In this document: piece after piece, positions 1-9,415 of the stretch | Position numbering within the stretch: position 1 is the stretch's first letter | Layout: each line of letters begins with the position of its first letter | Source of the DNA: Actinokineospora iranica | GTDB taxonomy: Bacteria > Actinomycetota > Actinomycetes > Mycobacteriales > Pseudonocardiaceae | Direction of reading: 5' to 3' | NCBI RefSeq assembly: GCF_900101685.1 | Contig: NZ_FMZZ01000006.1 | Span: forward strand, 1 to 64,000 | Length of the DNA stretch: 64,000 nucleotides | Made by a program: the position numbers and the translations under genes | Notes under the pieces: generated by a model | Seen by the model: the letters and a program-made list of their open reading frames with translations, nothing else | The model's database searches: none | Told to the model about the DNA's origin: nothing

Positions 1-172
<172 letters not shown>

Positions 173-275
173 GTTTGGCACATCCTGACAAACGACACCA
201 AAAACTGGCATCAATCCATCATCTCAAAGGAACCCACAAAAGGGGTTCAATCATTCAAGCTCTACTGGCTTAAAT

Positions 276-305
276 CGGCACACTGTTGAGTTCTCAAACA
301 ACACA
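276..305 (-). promoter_or_regulatory. rrn leader antitermination/processing element (boxA-like)
   Basis: Read on the minus strand, the leader contains TTTGAGAACTCAACAGTG, which is conserved in actinobacterial rRNA leaders as the boxA antitermination and RNase III processing segment. It sits about 110 nt upstream of the mature 16S end. The assignment rests on family knowledge plus position. Confidence 0.8.
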
Positions 306-447
306 CGCACATCCGAATCAACCGCCAAACAAGGCGACCTCATCCGAGGCTGATATTGCTCCAAGTTTTGTATTCGCCGCACCGGGGCGGCCCGCGTTGG
401 ATCGGAAGATCCTTGGCAGGGAGTCTCGGTGCTGGCAACGCCGCAGA

Positions 448-476
448 ACGTTACCCGGTTCGCTTCGCGGTGTCAA
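448..476 (-). promoter_or_regulatory. rrn promoter, proximal
   Basis: On the minus strand the -35 box TTGACA (471-476) and the -10 box TAACGT (448-453) are separated by exactly 17 bp. This is close to the housekeeping sigma consensus and is oriented toward the 16S gene. Confidence 0.8.
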
Positions 477-502
477 CCCGCTCGACCCGGTGGAAGTTCC
501 AA

Positions 503-524
503 GCCTCTGAAGACTACCAGAGGC
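503..524 (-). promoter_or_regulatory. Hairpin between the two rrn promoters
   Basis: GCCTCTG (503-509) pairs with CAGAGGC (518-524) around an 8-nt loop. It lies downstream of the distal promoter and just upstream of the proximal -35 box. It may be a leader structure or a weak attenuator; its function is not established. Confidence 0.4.
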
Positions 525-595
525 CTTGTCTCCCGAGTCCGTCCCCGCCAGGCTCTTGCGTCCTGTTCCGTCCGGCGCTCCGTGCGACATGGAGA

Positions 596-624
596 AAGTT
601 ACTCAGGCGCAAACGCGAAGTCAA
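596..624 (-). promoter_or_regulatory. rrn promoter, distal
   Basis: On the minus strand the -35 box TTGACT (619-624) and the -10 box TAACTT (596-601) are separated by 17 bp. The -35 box starts only 10 bp past the stop codon of the upstream gene at 634, so that gene reads directly into the rrn promoter region. Confidence 0.78.
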
Positions 625-633
625 ATCGGCTGG

Positions 634-3600
634 TCAGCGGCTTGTGAGGGGTCGCAGCCACAGGGTGCGCAGCTGCCCGGAGACCACCTCGTCGACCGCG
701 TCATCGACCGCGACGGCCCGCTGTTCGCCCAGGCGCACGAGCTCGTAGCCCCAGGTGCGGAACTCGCGCAGGACCACAGCGGGGTCGTCACCGAAACCGC
801 TGGTCAGAGCGGCGTCGACGGCGCAGACGACGTGCGGCCGGTCCTTGCGCAGCCTGCGCACGAGACCCCCCAGAGCCCGGTGGCCGCGGCCGGGAACGTC
901 CACTTTCACGACCGACAGGCGCCGCTCCCGGGTGGCGGCCAGCGCCTCCAGTTCGCGGTCCAGCCGCACGCCCGGCACGGCGACTTCACCTGATGTGGTG
1001 GTGGTCACTGTTTTTGGATCTTGGGGTCGGACGGCGTAGCCGCCCCCGCCCGCAGGCGCCCCCACCAGGGCGGACTGGCTGTCCCATGCCGCGGCCCGCA
1101 CCACCACCAGGTGCTCGGCCACCGGGTCGGCGATGTTCTCGGACACGTTGTGCCGCAACAGTTTCACCGCGTCCGGGTCGGGTTCCACCGCGACCACGGT
1201 GCCGCTGGAGCCGAGTCTGCTCAGCACCCGGATCGCGTGGTAGCCGACGTAGGCGCCCACGTCGAGGAACACGCTGTCGGGCTCGATGAGCGAGTCGACC
1301 AGCTCGGCGACCTCCGGCTCCCACACCCCGTTGCTCGACAAGACCGCGGACATGACGCTGTCCTGCGCGGGCAGCCTGAGCAGGCCCGCGTCGCACAGCA
1401 CCAGCGAGCTGGGCACCTCGGCGGCGGTCCCCCGTTCGTGCTGGCGGACCACCACCCGGCGCAGCGCGTCGGTCGTGCGCAGGGCCTGCTCGGCCGACCA
1501 CGAGCCCTGGACGAGCCTGCTCTCCTGCTCGGCCCGCTGTTCGGCGAGGCGCTTCTCCAGGGCGTCCATGCGCGCGGTGCTCGCGGCAAGCGCGTCGGCG
1601 AGCCTGCGCACCTCGTCGCCGGTGTCCGCGCGTTCCCGGCTCGCCACTTCCCGCACTTGGCCGGACAGCTCCCCCACCGCTCGGGCATTACCGGCGAGCT
1701 CCCCGCGCAGGCGCGCGACCTCTTCGCCGGTAACCGACGCCTGTTTCGCGACCTGGGTCGTGCGTTCCACGACGAGGTCGAGGTCGGCGCGCAAGAGGTC
1801 GGCGTCCAGCCCCGCCCCGGCGGTGGAAAGCCGCTCCTGGCGTTCCACCAGCTCGACGGCTGTGCGCTCGATGCCGTCGATCAGCGACGCGAGGACCGAG
1901 GTCAGGTGCGCGTCGTAGTGGTTGAGCACGCGCAGCACGGCCCGGCGCATCTGCGGGGCCATCGGGATCTTGTGCCCGACGTCGGGGTCCGGCCTGCGGT
2001 GCAGGGCGTGCCTGGCCGCCCGCAGGGCGTGCAGCGGGTCGTCCTCGGCGGCCGAGGTGAGGGCGCGGCCCGCCCGCCAACTCCGGTAGGCCAGCTCTAC
2101 CCGTCTGCGGACAGCGGCCCCGGTAGCGGTGGGAGCGAGTCTTTCCAGCACGTGGGCACGCGCGGCCGAGCCGATCTTGTCCGCCGTGGCGATGTCGTCG
2201 GCGAGGTCCCGGATCGCCCCCGCGACCATGGTGTCGGCGGCGAACTCGTCCACCGGGAGAGCGACGCAGGTGTCGGCGCCGAGGAGTTCGACCGCGGTCC
2301 CGCCCGCGACGGTGATGATCGGGACTCCGCGTAGCGAGACGTCGGTAAGCCAGCGGTTCACCCGCGCGGAGTCCGGGCCGTTCGGCTCGTGCACCGACAC
2401 CGCCCAGTCCGCCGCGTCGATCGCGCGGGGGAAGGCGGACTCGTCGACCACGAGCCGCACCCTGGGTTCGGCCGCGGTGCTCAGCCGGAGCCGTTCCGCG
2501 GCTCCGGTACGCGCGATCGAGGCCGGGACCAGCAGGATCAGCCGCACGTCGGCGCGCTGGGGGAAGGCGGCCGCGAAGGCGGCCAGCAGGTCGTCGGCGT
2601 GGTCGGCCATGGCGACGAAGGCTGGTTCGGCCCCGAAGCCGAGGGCGTGCCTGGCGTCGTCGCGGGCGATGTCGTCGCGGGCGCCGGGGTCGGCGACCGG
2701 CAGCGGGACGATGTGCGTTGCGACGCCGTCGGGGGCCGGGGCGGCGGCGGGCCAGACCAGCCAGCGCTCGTCGGCGCGGAACGGGACCGGGGCGAACTCG
2801 TCACGCACGGTGATGACATGCCGGTTCCGGGGGACCCCGCCTATCCCGTTGCAGGTAAGCACTACCGGGTAGACGGGCTCGTTGGACACCGGTAGCCCTG
2901 ACGCCTCCGCGGCAAGACGAACCCGGTCAGCGAGCGGGCCCGCGCCGATGACCGACACGCCGATCTGGTCTATCAGCGCGACGTCCAAACCGTGCTGCCC
3001 GGGGACCGCGCGCTGGTGCAGGCGCCCGGCCAAGATGGCATCGGTAGCGCACCAGTCGCGGTAGGCGGCGGCGTCTTCGCCGAACGGGTCGGGGAAGCGT
3101 TCACGCAGGCCCGGGTCGTCCTCCCAGAGGGCGACGGCCCAGCGCGTCGCGTCCGGGAGGTCCGGGACCGGCGCGCAGGCCCAGAGCAGGAACGCGGCCG
3201 GGTCGGCGCCCGCCGCCGCCGGACGGGCGTCGGCGGGGCCGCTCTGCGCGGCGCGGTAAGCGGCGCGCAGCGGGGCCGGGAAGGTCGTGCCGTCGGCGAG
3301 CCTGCCGAAGCGGACGCTCGGCGGCGGGCCCTCGTCGTCACCGAGTTCGGCGGCGTAGTCGGCGCAGACCCTGCCGAGCAACGGGTGCTCGGAAAGCAGC
3401 ACCCGCGGGTGGTCGGCGAACTCGGCGGTCAGCAGCCAGGGCCGGTCGGGGTCGAAGCCCGCGAAGTTGACCACCCGCAGCGGCGAGCCGCCCGCGGTGA
3501 GCCCGCGTTCGGGGTCCTTGGCGAGCGGGCGCTGGCCCGCGTTCCAGCGGGACAGGCCCAGTCCGGGATCGCGCAGGACGCGGTGGTCGACCAGGGCGGG

Positions 3601-4203
3601 GGCGCCGTCGAGGAAACCGCCCGCGCGGGCGGGCTCGGTGCGGCAGACCTCGGCCCACGAGTGCAGGAACTGCTCGGCTCCGCGCGCGACGGCGACGAAG
3701 CCCTCGTCGTAGACGCCCGCGGCGAGCAGGTCTTCCTGCGTGGGCCGCAGGCCGTCCGATGGCAGCGGGCGCAGCACCTTGGGGACCAGGACCACGACCG
3801 CGTCGGTGAGCGCCGCGGTAAGCGAGCCGATGAGCGGGCCGTAGACGCGAACCCACGGGTCGAGGTAGAGCACCGGGGCGGTGTGCTTGCCTAGCAGCCA
3901 CTCCAGCAGTCGAGGGCGCAGCGCCGCGCACGCCTCGCGGGCCGTGTGGCCGGTGGCGAGGACGGCGAATTCGGCCGGGCCGATGCCGAGGTCTTCGGGG
4001 ACCAGGACCTCGTCCGCCCGGTCCTCGGCCTGCCGTTCACCGTCCACCAGGAGAGTGACGAATCGGGCGGACGGGTGGTGGTCGAGGAACGAGCGGGCGG
4101 TGACTCGCGCCGCCGGTAAGTCCGCGGCGGCGACCACCGTGCAAGCGACCATGGGACAGTCGAGCAATGGCGTCACGGCGTCTGCGGGGGGCGCGTCGGG
4201 CAC
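634..4203 (-). CDS. Glycosyltransferase / coiled-coil / FkbM methyltransferase fusion protein
   Basis: A 1189-residue cytoplasmic protein with no signal peptide. About residues 15-270 look like a nucleotide-sugar-type transferase (VLYLDPWV). About 400-700 resemble a GT-B glycosyltransferase C-terminal half, with a VSVHEPNGPDSARV stretch near a RGVPIITVAGG turn. About 740-920 is a charged coiled coil. About 955-1189 is an FkbM-type SAM methyltransferase with the motif FLDVGAYVGYHA and the acidic VEPDPDA. FkbM domains O-methylate glycans or natural products, so a surface glycan assembly and methylation role is inferred. The GTG start is supported by a -10 box six bases upstream. The stop is 10 bp from the rrn -35 box. 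The substrate is unknown. Confidence 0.8.
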   Translation of the reverse strand: MPDAPPADAVTPLLDCPMVACTVVAAADLPAARVTARSFLDHHPSARFVTLLVDGERQAEDRADEVLVPEDLGIGPAEFAVLATGHTAREACAALRPRLLEWLLGKHTAPVLYLDPWVRVYGPLIGSLTAALTDAVVVLVPKVLRPLPSDGLRPTQEDLLAAGVYDEGFVAVARGAEQFLHSWAEVCRTEPARAGGFLDGAPALVDHRVLRDPGLGLSRWNAGQRPLAKDPERGLTAGGSPLRVVNFAGFDPDRPWLLTAEFADHPRVLLSEHPLLGRVCADYAAELGDDEGPPPSVRFGRLADGTTFPAPLRAAYRAAQSGPADARPAAAGADPAAFLLWACAPVPDLPDATRWAVALWEDDPGLRERFPDPFGEDAAAYRDWCATDAILAGRLHQRAVPGQHGLDVALIDQIGVSVIGAGPLADRVRLAAEASGLPVSNEPVYPVVLTCNGIGGVPRNRHVITVRDEFAPVPFRADERWLVWPAAAPAPDGVATHIVPLPVADPGARDDIARDDARHALGFGAEPAFVAMADHADDLLAAFAAAFPQRADVRLILLVPASIARTGAAERLRLSTAAEPRVRLVVDESAFPRAIDAADWAVSVHEPNGPDSARVNRWLTDVSLRGVPIITVAGGTAVELLGADTCVALPVDEFAADTMVAGAIRDLADDIATADKIGSAARAHVLERLAPTATGAAVRRRVELAYRSWRAGRALTSAAEDDPLHALRAARHALHRRPDPDVGHKIPMAPQMRRAVLRVLNHYDAHLTSVLASLIDGIERTAVELVERQERLSTAGAGLDADLLRADLDLVVERTTQVAKQASVTGEEVARLRGELAGNARAVGELSGQVREVASRERADTGDEVRRLADALAASTARMDALEKRLAEQRAEQESRLVQGSWSAEQALRTTDALRRVVVRQHERGTAAEVPSSLVLCDAGLLRLPAQDSVMSAVLSSNGVWEPEVAELVDSLIEPDSVFLDVGAYVGYHAIRVLSRLGSSGTVVAVEPDPDAVKLLRHNVSENIADPVAEHLVVVRAAAWDSQSALVGAPAGGGGYAVRPQDPKTVTTTTSGEVAVPGVRLDRELEALAATRERRLSVVKVDVPGRGHRALGGLVRRLRKDRPHVVCAVDAALTSGFGDDPAVVLREFRTWGYELVRLGEQRAVAVDDAVDEVVSGQLRTLWLRPLTSR

Positions 4204-4209
4204 GGCGCC

Positions 4210-4215
4210 AACCTA
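4210..4215 (-). promoter_or_regulatory. Candidate -10 box for leaderless transcript of the fusion gene
   Basis: TAGGTT on the minus strand ends six bases before the GTG at 4203. This TANNNT-N6-start arrangement implies a transcript that begins at or next to the start codon. Confidence 0.5.
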
Positions 4216-4293
4216 ACGGCTCCACGCTCTCCGTTGCGCCACCCGGTCGAGCGAAGTCGATCCCGGAGCGTGGTCATCTCGCGTCGCCGCCGC

Positions 4294-5637
4294 TCAGAGC
4301 ATGGGCAGCAGCGTGCGCAGCTCGTACGGAGTGACGCTGCGGCGGTAGGAGTCCCACTCCGTGCGCTTGTTGCGCAAGAAGTAGTCGTAGACGTGCTCGC
4401 CGAGGGTTTCCGCGAGCAGTTCCGAGTTCTCCATCTCGGCCAGCGCCTCGCCCAGGTTCTGCGGCAGGTTCGCGTAACCGGCGGCGCGGCGCTCGGCCTC
4501 CGACAGCGACCAGACGTCGTCTTCCGCGGCGGGCGGCAGCGGGTAGCCCTCCGCGACGCCCTTGAGGCCAGCGGCGAGGATCACCGAGTACGCGAGGTAC
4601 GGGTTGCACGCCGAGTCCAGGGAGCGGATCTCGACGCGGCGCGAGGACGCCTTGCTCGGCGAGTAGTTCGGCACCCGGACAAGAGCCGAGCGGTTGGCGT
4701 GGCCCCAGCAGACCGCGGTGGGCGCCTCACCGCCGACGATCAGGCGCTTGTACGAGTTGACCCACTGGTTCGTCACCGCCGAGATCTCCCGGGCGTGCCG
4801 CAAGAGGCCCGCGACGAACGCCTTGCCGGTGGCGGAGAGCTGGTACGGGTCTTCGCTGTCGTAGAACGCGTTGCGGTCGCCCTCGAAGAGGCTCACGTGG
4901 GTGTGCATCCCCGAACCGGGCTGGTTGGAGAACGGCTTGGGCATGAAGGACGCGTAGACGCCCTGGGTGAGCGCGACCTCCTTCACGACGTACCGGAAAG
5001 TCATGACGTTGTCGGCCATGGTCAGCGCGTCGGCGTAGCGCAGGTCGATCTCCTGCTGGCCGGGGGCGCCCTCGTGGTGGCTGAACTCGACCGAGATCCC
5101 CATGGCCTCCAGGGTCTCGATGGCGTGCCGCCGGAAGTGCGTCGCGGTCGCGTGGCTGGCCTGGTCGAAGTAGCCGCCGTTGTCCGCGGGCGTTGGCTCG
5201 CGGCCATCGTCGGGCAGGTCGTTGAGCAGGAAGAACTCGATCTCGGGGTGCACGTAGCAGGTGAACCCGGCCTCGCTGGCCTTGGACAGGGTGCGGCGCA
5301 GGACGTGCCTCGGGTCGGCCCAGGACGGCGAGCCGTCGGGCATGGCGATGTCGCAGAACATGCGCGCGGAGTACGGCTCGCCCTCCGGGGTCTCCCACGG
5401 GAGCACCTGGAAGGTCGCCGGGTCGGGCTTGGCGATCATGTCCGACTCGTACACCCGGGAGAAGCCCTCGATCGCCGAGCCGTCGAAGCCGATGCCCTCG
5501 GCGAACGCGCCCTCCAGCTCGGCTGGCGCGACGGCGACCGATTTGAGGAAGCCGAGCACGTCGCTGAACCACAACCGGACAAACCGGATGTCTCGCTCTT
5601 CGAGCGTGCGAAGGACGAATTCTTGCTGGCGATCCAT
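4294..5637 (-). CDS. glnA2: Type I glutamine synthetase family protein GlnA2
   Basis: A 447-residue protein starting MDRQQEFVLRTLEERDIRF, which matches the start and length of actinobacterial GlnA2 (446 residues in M. tuberculosis, from memory). Glutamine synthetase signatures are present: GFDGSAIEGF near residue 50, the HPEIEFFLL metal-binding glutamates, PGSGMHTHVSLF and the C-terminal VEIRSLDSACNPY. The adenylylation loop of GlnA1 (NLYDLP) is replaced by NLPQNL, so GlnE-type adenylylation is unlikely. In Streptomyces, GlnA2 enzymes have been assigned to gamma-glutamylation of polyamines, so synthesis of glutamine itself is not certain. The longer open frame to 5859 lacks family similarity. 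A -10 box six bases upstream supports the ATG at 5637. Confidence 0.95.
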   Translation of the reverse strand: MDRQQEFVLRTLEERDIRFVRLWFSDVLGFLKSVAVAPAELEGAFAEGIGFDGSAIEGFSRVYESDMIAKPDPATFQVLPWETPEGEPYSARMFCDIAMPDGSPSWADPRHVLRRTLSKASEAGFTCYVHPEIEFFLLNDLPDDGREPTPADNGGYFDQASHATATHFRRHAIETLEAMGISVEFSHHEGAPGQQEIDLRYADALTMADNVMTFRYVVKEVALTQGVYASFMPKPFSNQPGSGMHTHVSLFEGDRNAFYDSEDPYQLSATGKAFVAGLLRHAREISAVTNQWVNSYKRLIVGGEAPTAVCWGHANRSALVRVPNYSPSKASSRRVEIRSLDSACNPYLAYSVILAAGLKGVAEGYPLPPAAEDDVWSLSEAERRAAGYANLPQNLGEALAEMENSELLAETLGEHVYDYFLRNKRTEWDSYRRSVTPYELRTLLPML

Positions 5638-5643
5638 GTGCGC

Positions 5644-5649
5644 AGCGTA
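5644..5649 (-). promoter_or_regulatory. Candidate -10 box of glnA2
   Basis: TACGCT on the minus strand ends six bases before the chosen glnA2 ATG, the same geometry as at other genes in the window. No convincing -35 box is seen. The remaining 300 bp up to 5945 is the divergent promoter region shared with the lprG-like gene and holds no supported gene. Confidence 0.5.
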
Positions 5650-5933
5650 GACATCAACCGCCCCCGCGCGCTTTACCGAGTCCCTGTGACGTGGTCCGCA
5701 GTGACCCTCGACTCGGCGACACGCGGAGGCCCGCACTCGTGTCAGGCGCGGACGCGACCGCGCAGGTCGTCGCGGGTCTCCCCCTGAGTGAGCGGCGCGC
5801 GCCAGCCGCACACGATCGGGTCGGCCATGCCGAACGTCGACCGCCAGGTGTCCCGGCACCCGGCCGGACGGCTTTTCTGGCCCGCTGACCTGGGGATTGT
5901 GGATAACTTTCGAGGACCCCTTCGCGGGCAGCC

Positions 5934-5939
5934 TACGAT
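5934..5939 (+). promoter_or_regulatory. Candidate -10 box of the lprG-like gene
   Basis: TACGAT ends six bases before the ATG at 5946, suggesting a leaderless transcript. It supports that ATG over the internal ATG two codons later. Confidence 0.5.
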
Positions 5940-5945
5940 TCGCTC

Positions 5946-6656
5946 ATGGTCATGCGCCGGATCTTCCTCGGAGCCCTCGCACTCGTCGCCGTGCTCGCGT
6001 CGGGCTGCACATCGTCGGACAGCCCGCCCGCGGGCGACACGAGCACCTTGCCCGACGGGGCGTCGCTGCTGAGCGACGCCTCGGCGGCGACCCGCGACGT
6101 CAAGAGCGCGCACTTCACCCTCACGGTCAACGGGACGGTCCCGGCGATCCCGGTGCAGAACGCCGAAGGCGACCTGACCCGCGAGGGCGGGCCGTCCGGG
6201 GCTGCGAAGGGCACCGTCCGGCTGACGCTGCTCGGGCAGCTCATCGAGGGCGAGTTCGTGCTGGTCGACGGCTCGCTCTACATCAAGGGCCCGACCGGGG
6301 GCTTCCAGAAGTACCCGGCCGCGCTCAGCTCGTCCATCTACGACCCGTCGGCCATCCTGAACCCGGACAAGGGCATCGCGAACGTCCTCAAGCAGGTCCA
6401 GGAGCCGCGCACCGAGGCCAAGGAGACCGTCGAGGGCGTCTCGGCGTTCAAGGTGTCCGGCAAGGTCGCCAAGGACGTCGTCTCGGTCGTCGTGCCCGGG
6501 GTGAGCAGCGACGTGGACGTGTCGGTCTGGGTACGCGAGGACAACAAGCAGCCGGTCCGGGCGACGGTCACCCTGCCCGGCGGCGAAGGCAAGCCCGCCT
6601 CCGTCGACCTGACGCTGTCCGACGTGGGCAAGCCAGTCACGATCACCGCGCCATGA
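5946..6656 (+). CDS. lprG: LprG/LppX-family lipoprotein
   Basis: A 236-residue lipoprotein with a short basic N-terminus, a hydrophobic core and the lipobox LASGC (Cys21). The rest resembles LprG/LppX: the [14 protein letters not shown] segment at the start of the mature domain, and [10 protein letters not shown] and [14 protein letters not shown] in the beta sheet that forms a lipid-binding half barrel. LprG carries triacylated lipids and lipoglycans to the mycobacterial surface together with the transporter P55 (Rv1411c-Rv1410c). Here the next gene overlaps by four bases (ATGA) and encodes just such a transporter, which supports the assignment. The protein should sit at the outer face of the membrane. 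Confidence 0.88.
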   Translation: MVMRRIFLGALALVAVLASGCTSSDSPPAGDTSTLPDGASLLSDASAATRDVKSAHFTLTVNGTVPAIPVQNAEGDLTREGGPSGAAKGTVRLTLLGQLIEGEFVLVDGSLYIKGPTGGFQKYPAALSSSIYDPSAILNPDKGIANVLKQVQEPRTEAKETVEGVSAFKVSGKVAKDVVSVVVPGVSSDVDVSVWVREDNKQPVRATVTLPGGEGKPASVDLTLSDVGKPVTITAP

Positions 6657-8227
6657 CCCTCGTCGACACCGCCACCGCCACCGGCAGGCGCGGTCGGTCC
6701 GTCGCCATCGGCGCGGGCGGGCTGGCCGTGCTGCTGGGCGCGCTCGACACCTACGTGGTCGTCAGCGTCATCCGGCAGATCATCGAGGACTTGCAGATCC
6801 CGGTGAACCGGCTGGAGAAGGTCACCCCGATCGTCACCGGGTACCTGCTGGGCTACATCGCGGCGATGCCGCTGCTCGGGCAGGCCTCCGACCGGTTCGG
6901 GCGCAAGCTGCTGCTGCAGCTGTGCCTGCTCGGGTTCCTCGCCGGGTCGGTCATCACCGCGCTGTCCGCCGACCTGACGGTGCTGGTGACCGGCCGCGTC
7001 GTGCAGGGCGTCGCCAGTGGCGCGCTGCTGCCGGTGACGATGGCGCTGGCCGCCGACCTGTGGAGCGAGCGGCGCCGGTCGACGGTCCTCGGGACGGTTG
7101 GCGCGGCGCAGGAGCTGGGCAGCGTGCTCGGGCCGCTCTACGGCGTGGCGGTCGCGAGCCTGCCGCTGTGGGGCGACGCGTTCGGGGTCAGCGGGTGGCG
7201 GGGCGTGTTCTGGGTGAACGTGCCGCTGGCGGTGCTGGCGATGGCCGCGATCCAGGTCACCGTGCCCGCCCACCGGAAGGCGGCGGACCCGGTGCGGGTG
7301 GACGTCGTGGGCGGGCTGCTGCTGGCGGTCACGCTCGGGTTGGCGGTGATCGGGCTCTACAACCCGGACCCGCGCACGGCGGTGCTGCCGCCGTGGGGGC
7401 CGCCGCTGCTGGCCGGGGCCGTGGTCGCGCTGGTGGCGTTCCTGCTGTGGGAGCGGCGCGCCCGCACGAAGCTGATCGACCCGGCCGGGGTCGAGATGCG
7501 CCCGTTCCTGGCCGCGCTGGGCGTGTCGGTGGCGGCCGGGGCCGCGCTGATGGTGACGCTGGTGAACGTCGACCTGTTCGCCCAGACCCTGCTCGGCGCG
7601 GACGACCAGGGCGGCGTCCTGCTGCTTTTACGCTTCCTGGTCGCGCTGCCCGTCGGCGCGGTTCTTGGCGGGACGCTGGCCGGGCGCTTCGGCGACCGGT
7701 GGGTGTCGGTCGCGGGGATGCTGATCGCGGGCGCGGGCTACCTGCTGATGTCGGCGTGGCCGATGGACCCGCTGTCGTCACCGCACGCCCTGGGCCTGCC
7801 CCGGGTCGACACCGACCTGGTGATCGCGGGCCTCGGGCTCGGCCTGGTCATCGCGCCGCTGTCGGCCGCCGTCCTGCGCGTCGTGCCGTCCGAGCGCCAC
7901 GGCGTGGCCTCGGCAGGCGTTGTCGTGGCCAGGATGACCGGGATGCTGGTGGGCGTCGCGGCCCTGTCGGCGTGGGGACTGCACCGGTTCCACAGCCTGA
8001 CCGCGAACCTGAACGTCCCTCTGCCGTTCGGCAAGGACCCCGCGGTCGCCGCCCGGGAGATCGCCGACTACCAGGCGGCGGTGAAGAACGCGCTGCTCAC
8101 CCAGTACACCGACATCTTCCTGATCACCGCGATCGTGTGCGCGGCGGGAGCGCTCGTCGCTCTCCTGATCACCAGTCGGGCAGCTGTCCCGGGCGGGGGC
8201 AGCGCCGATCAACCCGAGGCGGGTTGA
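6653..8227 (+). CDS. MFS transporter of the P55 (Rv1410c) type
   Basis: A 524-residue polytopic major-facilitator protein of the 14-helix DHA2 class. The first helix contains [12 protein letters not shown], and the loop between helices 2 and 3 carries the family signature [10 protein letters not shown]. The ATG overlaps the stop of the LprG-like gene (ATGA), so the two are translationally coupled. In mycobacteria the LprG-P55 pair moves triacylglycerols and other lipids to the cell envelope and affects drug tolerance. The same role is inferred here from pairing and architecture. The frame is open upstream to 5897, but that region is the lipoprotein gene in another frame. Confidence 0.88.
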   Translation: MTLVDTATATGRRGRSVAIGAGGLAVLLGALDTYVVVSVIRQIIEDLQIPVNRLEKVTPIVTGYLLGYIAAMPLLGQASDRFGRKLLLQLCLLGFLAGSVITALSADLTVLVTGRVVQGVASGALLPVTMALAADLWSERRRSTVLGTVGAAQELGSVLGPLYGVAVASLPLWGDAFGVSGWRGVFWVNVPLAVLAMAAIQVTVPAHRKAADPVRVDVVGGLLLAVTLGLAVIGLYNPDPRTAVLPPWGPPLLAGAVVALVAFLLWERRARTKLIDPAGVEMRPFLAALGVSVAAGAALMVTLVNVDLFAQTLLGADDQGGVLLLLRFLVALPVGAVLGGTLAGRFGDRWVSVAGMLIAGAGYLLMSAWPMDPLSSPHALGLPRVDTDLVIAGLGLGLVIAPLSAAVLRVVPSERHGVASAGVVVARMTGMLVGVAALSAWGLHRFHSLTANLNVPLPFGKDPAVAAREIADYQAAVKNALLTQYTDIFLITAIVCAAGALVALLITSRAAVPGGGSADQPEAG

Positions 8228-8389
8228 TGCCGGTCGCGAAGTAGCAGCACGACGGACTCGGCGGCGCGGTCGCCATCGTCCACGTCCCGCCCCCGCGGGC
8301 AGGCTCGGCCCGCGCCGGGCCGGCCGGGGCGTAGGACGGCGGCGACCGGTCGCCGCGAGGTCCAGGGTCGGCGACGCGCCCCTGGCAGC

Positions 8390-8406
8390 TTGTCCACAGT
8401 GGACAA
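8390..8406. other. Perfect palindrome TTGTCCAC-A-GTGGACAA
   Basis: Two perfect 8-nt arms flank a single central A. The spacer 8228-8501 between the MFS gene and the GNAT gene otherwise shows no gene. The core TCCACAGTGGA recurs elsewhere in the window. It may be an operator for the downstream gene or a member of a genome-wide palindrome family. Confidence 0.6.
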
Positions 8407-8501
8407 CCGGGGTCGCTTCCCAGAGGGGGCGAACGTGACGGCGGCCGCTCCCGTGGCAATCCGATGGCGTGCGGGAGGCCGCTGCGGCCATCATCGGGGC
8501 T

Positions 8502-9269
8502 ATGCAGACGAGCGCGGTGGGGAGCCGGATCCGGGGGTTCGAGGAGCGCTTCACCAAGGCCCAGGCGAGCGGGGTGGTCGACCTGGGGTGGGGGTACGCG
8601 TTGGTGCAGAGCGACTATCCCGCCTCGTGGCAGCACAATCAGGTCGTGGTCACCGAGCCCGTCGACCCCGAGGAAGTGGTGGCGGCGGCCGACGACGTGC
8701 TGGCCGGGTACTCCCACCGGCTGGTGCAGGTGATCGACGACGCCCAGGGGGCAGCGGCGGCGGCGGTGTTCGCGGCGGCGGGGTACCAGACGCACGAGCG
8801 GATCGTGACGATGGCGCACTCGGGGGTGCTGCCGGAACGGGGGCGCGGCCAGGTCGAGGCGGTCGCGTTCGACGAGCTTCGGCCGTCGCTGCTGCGGGAC
8901 TGGCGGGCGGACTACCCCGAGGACACCGACGAGCAGATCGCGCAGCTCACCGACCGGGTGCTGCTGTGCTCCCTGGGGGCCGACGTCACGTTCCTGGCTG
9001 TGCGCGACGAACTCGGGGACGTGTTGGCGCGCGGCGAGCTGTATGTCGCCGACGGGGTGGCCCAGTTCGAGAACGTCGTCACCCGGCCGGAAAGCCGCGG
9101 ACGGGGCCTCGGGCGGCAACTGGTGACCGAGGCGCTGCACCGGTCCCACGACGCGGGGGCGGACCTGTGGTACCTGATCGCCGAGGCCACCGGCTGGCCG
9201 CGCGCGTGGTACCGGCGGATGGGCTACCGGGACATCGCGCAGGCGCACGTGTTCCAGCGCCTCCTCTGA
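8502..9269 (+). CDS. GNAT-family N-acetyltransferase
   Basis: A 255-residue protein from the ATG at 8502; a GTG at 8469 would add 11 residues. The C-terminal half is a GNAT fold with the acetyl-CoA pyrophosphate loop RGRGLGRQLV near residue 200 and the closing WYRRMGYRDIA motif. The N-terminal half is a weaker, probably GNAT-like, domain, as in many actinobacterial two-domain acetyltransferases. The substrate cannot be told. It stands alone, bordered by a palindrome upstream and a repeat-rich spacer downstream. Confidence 0.85.
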   Translation: MQTSAVGSRIRGFEERFTKAQASGVVDLGWGYALVQSDYPASWQHNQVVVTEPVDPEEVVAAADDVLAGYSHRLVQVIDDAQGAAAAAVFAAAGYQTHERIVTMAHSGVLPERGRGQVEAVAFDELRPSLLRDWRADYPEDTDEQIAQLTDRVLLCSLGADVTFLAVRDELGDVLARGELYVADGVAQFENVVTRPESRGRGLGRQLVTEALHRSHDAGADLWYLIAEATGWPRAWYRRMGYRDIAQAHVFQRLL

Positions 9270-9415
9270 CCGGTCGGCGGCTGACACCGTCCCGGCCGCT
9301 AACCAGCCAACCGGCAGGTGACCACCCTCCCGATCTCGGCGGCGGCCTCCCCACCCGCTCAGGCGAGCGACTCCCCAGCCTGCGGCCTCCTGACCACGCC
9401 ACCACGTTGCGGCCA

